From: Sphingomonas sp. LY54
GTDB taxonomy: Bacteria > Pseudomonadota > Alphaproteobacteria > Sphingomonadales > Sphingomonadaceae
NCBI RefSeq assembly: GCF_035594035.1
Contig: NZ_CP141588.1
Coordinates: forward strand, 620,001 to 684,000
Reading direction: 5' to 3'
DNA: 64,000 nucleotides
This document shows, piece by piece, positions 57,788 through 64,000 of the stretch. A program made the translations under genes and the position numbers. The number at the start of each line of letters is the position of its first letter. The first letter of the stretch is position 1. The notes beneath the pieces were generated by a model, which was given only the letters and a program-made list of their open reading frames with translations, made no database searches and had not been told where the DNA came from.

Positions 57788-58177
57788 ATGGGCAGAGCAA
57801 CAAGGATCGAGTGGCTGCCGCAGCGCGAACGGCAGATTGCCGAAATCGTGCTCCAGCACGGCAGCCTCAGCGCATCGGAAATCATGGCGTCGATCGGAAC
57901 CCCGCTCACCAATTCGGCGGTCCGTTCGATGCTCCGGAGGCTTGAGGCCAAGGGCGTGCTGCGCCACCAGAAGCGTGGAAAATGTTTCCTGTACGAGCTG
58001 GCCGCGCCCGACGAGGAAGCTTGCCGGCGCGCGCTGCGCGAAGTGAGCGAGGCCTATTTCGGCGCTTCGCTAGGCAACGCGGTCGAGGTGCTGCTCGCCA
58101 TGGTCGAGGCCCAGGATCCGGCGGAGGCGGCGCGGCTGCGCGAACGCCTGGCCAATGGTACCGCCCGCGAACATTAG
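57788..58177 (+). CDS. BlaI/MecI/CopY-family repressor
   Basis: The 129-residue winged-helix protein has LSASEIMASIGTPLTNSAVRSMLRRLEAKGVL and KRGKCFLYELAAP (quoted in parts). GGGAGATATG gives a clear start. No BlaR sensor or beta-lactamase gene is adjacent, so it probably has another signal, perhaps a metal given the neighbouring CDF gene. It is divergent from the broken AraC gene. Confidence 0.8.
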   Translation: MGRATRIEWLPQRERQIAEIVLQHGSLSASEIMASIGTPLTNSAVRSMLRRLEAKGVLRHQKRGKCFLYELAAPDEEACRRALREVSEAYFGASLGNAVEVLLAMVEAQDPAEAARLRERLANGTAREH

Positions 58178-58231
58178 TCGGCCCTTGCCAAGCCATTCCT
58201 AGTGGCCGATTTTCGGCACGGGAGCCCCGCG

Positions 58232-58858
58232 ATGGACGATTGCTGCGCGAACAAGGCGAAGGAACTCGAGCAATTGGCCCGGCATGCCGAGCAGGGCCGC
58301 GTGCTGGTGACCGTGCTCGCGCTCAACGCCGCGATGTTCGTGATCGAGTTCACCGCCGGCCTGATCGCCGGATCGGCCGCCTTGATGGCCGACTCGGTCG
58401 ACATGCTGGGCGACGCGAGCGTCTATGCGCTCAGCCTCTACGCGCTCGGCCGCAGCGAGCGCTGGAAGGCGGGTGCGGCCATGGCCAAGGGCGGCTTCAT
58501 CCTGCTGCTCGGCCTCGGCGTCGTCTGGGAGATCGGCGTGAAGCTGCGCACCGGCATGCCGCCCTCCTCCACTTTGATGCTCGCCTTTGCAGGCCTCGCT
58601 CTGGCGGTGAACCTTCTCTGCCTGCGCCTCATCTGGCGCTTCCGCTCGCTAGATCTCAACATGTCGAGCGCGGTCGAATGTTCGCGCAACGACGTCATTG
58701 CCAATAGCGGCGTGCTGGTCGCGGCCGCGGCGGTGGCGCTGACCGGCTCCTTCTGGCCGGACGTGATCGTCGCCGCGGTGATTGCCGGCCTGTTCCTGCG
58801 GAGCGCGGTGCGGATGATCGCCCAGTCCTGGCCGTTCCTCCGCCCCGCGCGCGGCTGA
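58232..58858 (+). CDS. Cation diffusion facilitator family transporter
   Basis: The 208-residue inner-membrane protein has about six helices and the CDF metal site ALMADSVDMLGDASVYALSLY in helix 2, with a second set at CSRNDVIANSGVL in helix 5. There is no long C-terminal domain. It exports a divalent metal such as Zn or Co in exchange for protons by family. The N-terminus has DCCANK, a possible metal-binding pair. ATG 58232 follows GGGAG; a GTG at 58202 is also in frame. It lies 54 bases after the BlaI-like gene. Confidence 0.85.
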   Translation: MDDCCANKAKELEQLARHAEQGRVLVTVLALNAAMFVIEFTAGLIAGSAALMADSVDMLGDASVYALSLYALGRSERWKAGAAMAKGGFILLLGLGVVWEIGVKLRTGMPPSSTLMLAFAGLALAVNLLCLRLIWRFRSLDLNMSSAVECSRNDVIANSGVLVAAAAVALTGSFWPDVIVAAVIAGLFLRSAVRMIAQSWPFLRPARG

Positions 58859-58861
58859 TTC

Positions 58862-60475
58862 TCAGCGGCAGTTCGTCCCCTCGCCGGCGAGAATGTCGAG
58901 GCAGCGGCCGTCGATCCCTTCGGCGGGCAGCTTCAGGCCGATCGTCGAGGCCACGGTCGGCAATATGTCGACCGTCTCGACCGCCTGCTTCTGGTCGATC
59001 GGCGCCAGCCCCTTGCGCCAGAACAGGATTGGCACGCGCCGGTCATAGTCCCACGGGCTGCCGTGGGTCGCGACCGAGCCGCGGGTCGGGTCGGCGAGCG
59101 GCGACACGCCCTCCTTCAGAAGTACGACTAAATCGCCCGAGCGGCCGGGGTGGAAGGATGCCTTGGCGCGGTCGCGCAGGCTCCATTGATCGGGTGCGCC
59201 CTGCGGCTGCGGCGCCGACTGCAACTCGGCGGCGGTGAACACGGCCGCGACGTCGGAATGGCCGCGATAGGTCTTCACCGCCTCCGCCAGCGCCCGTGCC
59301 CTGTCGGCCGGGGCGAGATTGCGATCGACATAGATGTCGCCGAACGGCCCGTCGCCGAGCAGGACGGGCCCCGCGAGGCCGAGCCGCGCACCGAGCGTCT
59401 TGCCCATCGCGACCGCGTTCAGCGCCGGATCCACGCGGCGCGCGGTCGCGCCGATCCGCTCGGGCAGATCCTGGCCGCCATGATCGGAGCTCAGCACGAC
59501 CGCATAGTCCACGCCGGCCGCGTCGAGGCGGCCGAAGAAATCGCCGAGGTCGCGGTCGAGCGAGAGCAATTGCAGGCACATCTCGCTGCCCTGGGTGCCG
59601 AGGCTGTGGCCGACATAATCGGTCGCGGCGGCGCCGATCACGAGCAGGTCGGTCGCCGGCCCTTCGCCGAGCCGCATTTCCTGGCGCAGCGCCGCGGCGA
59701 GCGCGAGCGTGGCGCCGTCGAGCTCGGGCGAGGCACGGAAGGCCGCAGCGTTGCCGGCGGCACGCGCGAAGCGTCCGTCGCCGACCACCTTGCCGCCGGG
59801 CAATGCGATAGCGCGGCTCTTCGTCACGCACGGCGCCGGCAGCTCCAGCGCGGGCCGCGGCTGGGCGATCGCCGCGGCGACCGCTTTGTTGACCGCCGCC
59901 ACCGAGGCCGCCGCGACCGGCTTGCCCTCGCCGACGAATCCCTTGCCGCTCCACCACCAGCGTTGGTCGGGGCCGTAGCCGCCCATCATCACCGCCGAGC
60001 GGTCCTTGCCCGACGCGACCGCGACGCGGCTGCGCGGATCGGCCCGCTTCATATAGTCGCCGAGCGCCGGCACCTTCAGATGGTAGGTGGAGACGGTATA
60101 GTTGCTCGATGTGCTGCCCGCGACGCGCTCGTCCTCGGCGCAATAGACCGCTTTGTCCTCGCGTGGCGCGCTCTGGTCGAACCAATTGTTGGCGATGATC
60201 CCAGACCGCCCCGGGCGCGCGCCGGTGAGCAAGGTGGCATGGCCCGGGCAGGTCTCGGTGGCGGCATGCGACTGATAGCCGTTGGCGAACACCGCGCCCT
60301 CGCTCAGCCGCTTCAGCCCGCCGGTGAAATAGGGCCGATACTGGTCGAACAAGTCGGACGAGAGCTGGTCGACCGAGATCGCGACGACGAGCTTGGGCGG
60401 GGCTCCGGTCTGCGCCGAGGCGGCGCCGGACAGCAGGAGGGCGGAAAGAGCGGCGAGCCTGGCAAAAGTCATCAT
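58862..60475 (-). CDS. PafA-type alkaline phosphatase
   Basis: The 537-residue exported enzyme of the alkaline phosphatase superfamily has a signal peptide (LLLSGAASAQ). The Thr nucleophile lies in TETCPGHATLLTG, and the metal ligands include VVLSSDHGGQD and an early SVDQ and late ATHGSPWDYDRRVPILF. Known PafA enzymes hydrolyse phosphomonoesters in the periplasm. Two adjacent Met codons (60475, 60472) follow GGGG. It is divergent from the TelA gene. Confidence 0.88.
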   Translation of the reverse strand: MMTFARLAALSALLLSGAASAQTGAPPKLVVAISVDQLSSDLFDQYRPYFTGGLKRLSEGAVFANGYQSHAATETCPGHATLLTGARPGRSGIIANNWFDQSAPREDKAVYCAEDERVAGSTSSNYTVSTYHLKVPALGDYMKRADPRSRVAVASGKDRSAVMMGGYGPDQRWWWSGKGFVGEGKPVAAASVAAVNKAVAAAIAQPRPALELPAPCVTKSRAIALPGGKVVGDGRFARAAGNAAAFRASPELDGATLALAAALRQEMRLGEGPATDLLVIGAAATDYVGHSLGTQGSEMCLQLLSLDRDLGDFFGRLDAAGVDYAVVLSSDHGGQDLPERIGATARRVDPALNAVAMGKTLGARLGLAGPVLLGDGPFGDIYVDRNLAPADRARALAEAVKTYRGHSDVAAVFTAAELQSAPQPQGAPDQWSLRDRAKASFHPGRSGDLVVLLKEGVSPLADPTRGSVATHGSPWDYDRRVPILFWRKGLAPIDQKQAVETVDILPTVASTIGLKLPAEGIDGRCLDILAGEGTNCR

Positions 60476-60643
60476 AACCCCATAAAGTTTGCGGGCATCA
60501 TTAGGCAGCGAAGATGACAATCGCGCAACATATCCGCGACGGTTCGGTTGCGGTGTGTTATCCTGATAATGCGCTTTAGCCCTTGCACTACCCCGCCCCT
60601 GTCCCCCATCTTCGGCGAAAGAACGATCCGCACGGGGGATGAG

Positions 60644-61831
60644 ATGGCTACCGAAACCAAGCTGAAGCTCGAAGCGCCGGAGGTGCTGAACCCGATCGAG
60701 GCGCAGGAAGCCGCGGGACTCGTGCCGCTGAAGGAAGAGGAGCGCTCGGCGCTCGAGGTCAAGGTCGACGCCTTCGTCGCCGACCTCGTCGCGACCGACG
60801 CCAACAGTCCCGAATTCGGCAAGAAGATCGACCAATTGACGACGATGGGCCGCAAGGAGATCGCCGAGGCGGCGAGCCACTCCAACCGCTTCCTCGACCG
60901 CCCCGTCAAGGCGATCGACAGCGACACCGGCATCGGCAGCGACCTCACCCAGCTGCGCAAGACGGTCGAGGAGCTCGATCCCGGCCGCCAGGGCAAGCTC
61001 ACCGGGCGCAAGCGCTTCCTCGGCATCATCCCGTTCGGCAACAAGCTGCAGAATTATTTCCGCCAGTATCAGTCGGCGCAAAGCCACATCGCCGCCGTCC
61101 TCGCCCGCCTGGCTTCGGGCAAGGACGAGCTGCTGATGGACAATGCGGCGATCGACGTCGAGCGCGCCAACCTCTGGAAGACGATGGGCAAGCTCGAGCA
61201 GATGATCCACATCTCCAAGGTGATGGACCAGAGGCTCGAGGATAAGGCCAACGAACTCGACGCGACCGATCCCGCCAAGGCCAAGGCGATCCGCGAGACC
61301 GCCTTGTTCTACACCCGCCAGCGCACCACCGACCTGCTCACGCAAATGGCGGTGAGCGTGCAGGGCTATCTCGCGCTCGACCTGGTCAAGAAGAACAATG
61401 TCGAGCTGGTGAAGGGCGTCGACCGGGCGTCCACCACCACGGTCGCCGCGCTCCGCACCGCGGTCACGGTCGCCCAGGCGCTCACCAACCAGAAGCTCGT
61501 CCTGGGCCAGATCACCGCGCTCAACACGACGACGGCCAACATGATCGAGTCGACCGGCGACATGCTCAAGCACCAGACCGGTGAGATCCACAAGCAGGCT
61601 GCGTCCTCGACCATTCCGCTGGAGACGCTGCAGCGCGCCTTCCAGAATATCTACGACACGATGGATTCGATCGACCGCTTCAAGGTCGAGGCGCTCGGCA
61701 ACATGAAGCAGACCGTCAACGTCCTCACCGGCGAGGTCGAGAAGTCGCGCGGCTATATCGCCCGGGCCGAGGGCGTCGAGCAGAACCGGCTGGCGGGGAC
61801 CCAATCGCCGCTGACCGCGCTCGAGGGCTAG
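60644..61831 (+). CDS. TelA-like toxic anion resistance family protein
   Basis: The 395-residue protein is helical throughout and matches the TelA/KlaA family (GNKLQNYFRQYQSAQSHI; LLTQMAVSVQGYLALDLVKKN; NMIESTGDMLKHQTGEIHKQA). TelA is named for tellurite resistance but seems to act more broadly at the envelope. It is upstream of a two-helix membrane protein, 1 base away. A stress link is likely but not shown. Confidence 0.85.
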   Translation: MATETKLKLEAPEVLNPIEAQEAAGLVPLKEEERSALEVKVDAFVADLVATDANSPEFGKKIDQLTTMGRKEIAEAASHSNRFLDRPVKAIDSDTGIGSDLTQLRKTVEELDPGRQGKLTGRKRFLGIIPFGNKLQNYFRQYQSAQSHIAAVLARLASGKDELLMDNAAIDVERANLWKTMGKLEQMIHISKVMDQRLEDKANELDATDPAKAKAIRETALFYTRQRTTDLLTQMAVSVQGYLALDLVKKNNVELVKGVDRASTTTVAALRTAVTVAQALTNQKLVLGQITALNTTTANMIESTGDMLKHQTGEIHKQAASSTIPLETLQRAFQNIYDTMDSIDRFKVEALGNMKQTVNVLTGEVEKSRGYIARAEGVEQNRLAGTQSPLTALEG

Positions 61832-61832
61832 G

Positions 61833-62570
61833 ATGGCGCGCCACCCCCGCAGCGTCGACGCCGCGATCGCCCGGTTCGACGAGATGGCGGCCCGCCTCGA
61901 CGGGCACGTGCCTGCCGGAGGGCGTGCGGCGCTCCGCCGTTACGGCCGCAGCGCCGGTGCGTTCGGCAGGCGGCTTGTCAACATGGGCATGGCGCTGGCG
62001 GTGCTGATCGCCGCCACGATCGGCTTCGGCCTGTTCGTCGCGCCGATCGGCTGGACCGGCCTGTTCGTCGTGGCGATGCTCACCATGTGCGTGATGGTGT
62101 TCTTCTCGTCCTGGCCGTCCGAGCCCAAGCGCGTCGCCTATAGCGAGCAGATGCCGACCAAGCAGGTCGTGCAGCAGCTCGATTCCTATTTGGTGCGGCA
62201 GCGCGCCGCCCTGCCCGCCCCGGCGGCGCGGCGGGTGGACGCGATCGGTTCGCAGCTTCCGTTGCTCGAGGCGAAACTGGCGAGCGTCGATCCGCTTGAT
62301 CCGCTCGCCCAGGATGCGCGGCGGCTGATGGGCAAGCATCTGCCCGACCTGATCGAGCGCTACGAGCGGGTGCCCGCCGCCTATCGCCACGAGCGCGACG
62401 GCGAGGGCCTCACGGTCGACGAGCGGTTGGTCACCAGCCTCGATGCCGCGCAGAATGCGCTGGGCGAGATCGGCGCGCGCCTCGCCAAGCAGGATCTGGA
62501 TGCGTTCGAAACGCAGGGCCGCTTCATCGAAAGCCGCTACAAGAGCGACGGCGAGATCAAGGGCGAATAG
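61833..62570 (+). CDS. Two-helix membrane partner of TelA
   Basis: The 245-residue protein has an N-terminal cytosolic stretch, two helices (ALAVLIAATIGFGLFVAPIG and LFVVAMLTMCVMVFFSSWP, about residues 53-90) and a long helical C-terminal domain ending acidic. Proteins of this XpaC-like shape often follow TelA genes. The family is not firmly identified. Translation is coupled to telA; only one base separates the genes. Confidence 0.7.
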   Translation: MARHPRSVDAAIARFDEMAARLDGHVPAGGRAALRRYGRSAGAFGRRLVNMGMALAVLIAATIGFGLFVAPIGWTGLFVVAMLTMCVMVFFSSWPSEPKRVAYSEQMPTKQVVQQLDSYLVRQRAALPAPAARRVDAIGSQLPLLEAKLASVDPLDPLAQDARRLMGKHLPDLIERYERVPAAYRHERDGEGLTVDERLVTSLDAAQNALGEIGARLAKQDLDAFETQGRFIESRYKSDGEIKGE

Positions 62571-62572
62571 GC

Positions 62573-63145
62573 TCAGTCGGCCTTGCGGAGCGCGGCAGCC
62601 TGCGCTTCGAGATCGGCCGCCATCAGGTTCAATGTCCGCACCGTCTTGGGGTCGTTGACCGAGGCGGCGAGGCGCCGGCACCGCTGCGCCTGGACCTGCA
62701 GCCGCCGCGCTTTCTCGACGTCCGAGACCGGCACGAGGATGTTGACCGCTCCGACCACCTCGCCGTCATCGTCGAGCAAGGGCGTCGGGAAAGGCAGGAA
62801 GGTCACGCGGCTCCCGTCCGGCCGTTCGGCGATGGCGGCGATGCCGCGGATCGGCCGCTTCTGCTGGATCGCGACTGCCATCGGGCATTTCTCGCGCGGC
62901 AGGAAGTCGCCCTCCTCCGTGTACAGCTTCCACGACACGCACCAGCTGTCCTGGCCAAGCGTCGGCTTACGGCCGGAAAAATCGACGCATGCGGGATTAT
63001 AGTAGGAAATGACGCCGGCACCGTCGGTGGCATAGACCGGCATCTGCATGGCATCGAGAGCGCTCAGCGAGTCCGGATCGCCATTCCGCACCGCGGATAC
63101 AGCAATGTTGAGGACTTCCAAAGGCGCAACGTTGGCCGAATTCAT
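62573..63145 (-). CDS. PAS domain protein under EcfG control
   Basis: The 190-residue protein has a PAS domain (residues about 28-140: MQMPVYATDGAGVISYYNPACVDFSG in parts; later VGAVNILVPVSD) and a C-terminal helix. A cofactor or small ligand may sit near WCVSWKLYTEEGDF. No kinase or GGDEF domain follows, so it is a stand-alone sensor or adaptor. The EcfG promoter upstream places it in the general stress regulon. It is convergent with the TelA pair; the two stops lie 2 bases apart. Confidence 0.85.
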   Translation of the reverse strand: MNSANVAPLEVLNIAVSAVRNGDPDSLSALDAMQMPVYATDGAGVISYYNPACVDFSGRKPTLGQDSWCVSWKLYTEEGDFLPREKCPMAVAIQQKRPIRGIAAIAERPDGSRVTFLPFPTPLLDDDGEVVGAVNILVPVSDVEKARRLQVQAQRCRRLAASVNDPKTVRTLNLMAADLEAQAAALRKAD

Positions 63146-63196
63146 TTACTTAGCCCGGTTTCCGGGGGTGCCCCCACCCTCTTCTGAACGGACTTT

Positions 63197-63221
63197 AACG
63201 CAGATCAAGAAAAGCAGTTCC
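63197..63221 (-). promoter_or_regulatory. EcfG (general stress) promoter of the PAS gene
   Basis: On the minus strand GGAAC (63221-63217) and CGTT (63200-63197) are spaced by 16 bases, an exact match to the EcfG consensus. A transcript would start near 63190 and have a leader of about 45 bases before ATG 63145. Confidence 0.82.
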
Positions 63222-63277
63222 AGCCTTTTCGGCAAAAATGGCTGCGAAATGGAATATCGTATACTCTACCAGATTGG

Positions 63278-63306
63278 TTGACAATTAAGGCCCCTCTCCC
63301 TATGTT
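63278..63306 (+). promoter_or_regulatory. Strong sigma-70 promoter of the 26-residue gene
   Basis: TTGACA (63278-63283) is a perfect -35 and TATGTT (63301-63306) a good -10, with a 17-base spacer. The start codon at 63331 lies 24 bases after the -10, giving a short leader that includes the AAAGGAG ribosome site. Confidence 0.85.
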
Positions 63307-63330
63307 GCATTGCAGCAAAGGAGAAAACTC

Positions 63331-63411
63331 ATGCTTACGCGTTTCATGAACGCCGTACCCGGCGTCACGGTCGGCCTCTTCTACGTCACCGGCATCATCG
63401 TCGGAATGTAA
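63331..63411 (+). CDS. 26-residue hydrophobic peptide
   Basis: A frame of 26 codons from ATG 63331 to TAA 63409 encodes a single short hydrophobic segment (PGVTVGLFYVTGIIVGM at the C-end), long enough to span or insert into a membrane. AAAGGAGAAAACTC lies ahead of the ATG. A near-consensus promoter upstream and an intrinsic terminator 7 bases after the stop make this a complete stand-alone unit. No family is recognised. A short RNA with a chance frame is the main alternative. Confidence 0.65.
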   Translation: MLTRFMNAVPGVTVGLFYVTGIIVGM

Positions 63412-63417
63412 GGCCAG

Positions 63418-63443
63418 AAAGCCCGCCACCCGGCGGGCTTTTT
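63418..63443 (+). terminator. Intrinsic terminator of the 26-residue gene
   Basis: AAGCCCGCC (63419-63427) pairs perfectly with GGCGGGCTT (63432-63440) around an ACCC loop, followed by a T run. It also lies just beyond the gspE stop and could serve that gene on the other strand. Confidence 0.9.
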
Positions 63444-63463
63444 CGCGTCCGGCGCCAGCGCCG

Positions 63464-64000
<537 letters not shown>

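Overview
The window reads as a chromosomal segment of a high-GC alphaproteobacterium of the Sphingomonadaceae type. The evidence is an F1 ATP synthase operon (atpHAGDC) separated from its Fo genes, three large TonB-dependent receptors, PhaR, GGAAC-N16/17-CGTT promoters of the general stress sigma factor EcfG, and many short GC-rich palindromic repeats between genes. No rRNA, tRNA, CRISPR array, prophage or insertion sequence was seen.

Layout. 1-4.1 kb: a partial unknown gene, a DUF2171 protein, a TPR gluzincin peptidase, and an Ada/DUF1203 pair. 4.2-9.4 kb: the atp operon, with palindromic repeats in two of its gaps and a terminator after atpC. 9.5-13.6 kb: a lone CpaF secretion ATPase, a STAS-like protein, a pair of small genes (Gly-rich and Cys-rich) of unknown role, and a lipoprotein methyltransferase. 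13.7-16.6 kb: phaR, divergent from a PhaC-like hydrolase and a thiolase (polyhydroxyalkanoate metabolism). 16.7-23.9 kb: a TonB receptor with a prolyl-hydroxylase-like oxygenase, a phosphoesterase, mlaF-mlaE without mlaD, and csaA broken by one amber codon. 23.9-31.4 kb: a probable catabolic unit (TetR and acyl-CoA synthetase, divergent from hydrolase, TonB receptor, MFS carrier and second hydrolase). 31.5-37.5 kb: a ZnuD-like receptor with a His-rich loop, a metzincin-type metalloprotease and a class A beta-lactamase-like protein.

37.5-46.4 kb is a phenylacetate degradation cluster: paaR, the ring epoxidase operon paaABCDE, paaI-paaJ, and divergent paaG-paaZ. Two near-identical palindromes (GACCGATCGGTC and GACCAATCGGTC) lie in its promoter regions and are probable PaaR operators. 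paaK, paaF and paaH are absent. 46.5-47.2 kb holds a glycine-zipper protein and a 46-residue membrane protein with an EcfG promoter. 47.2-52.3 kb encodes a branched-chain-type 2-oxoacid dehydrogenase (E2 and a fused E1 alpha-beta), an aromatic/aspartate aminotransferase and a divergent Lrp regulator, together a likely amino-acid catabolic module. 53.3-56.8 kb is Ku-LigD for end joining. 56.8-64 kb has a frameshifted AraC gene, a BlaI-like repressor, a CDF transporter, a PafA-type phosphatase, TelA with a membrane partner, an EcfG-controlled PAS protein, a 26-residue membrane peptide gene with its own promoter and terminator, and the 3' part of gspE.

The best candidates for undescribed biology are the Gly-rich/Cys-rich pair at 11.6-12.3 kb, the 26-codon gene at 63.3 kb, and the 23.9-31.4 kb uptake and catabolism unit. 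Regulatory findings of note are the atp leader with competing hairpins, the leaderless-looking paaG start, and a palindromic repeat pair translated inside LigD.
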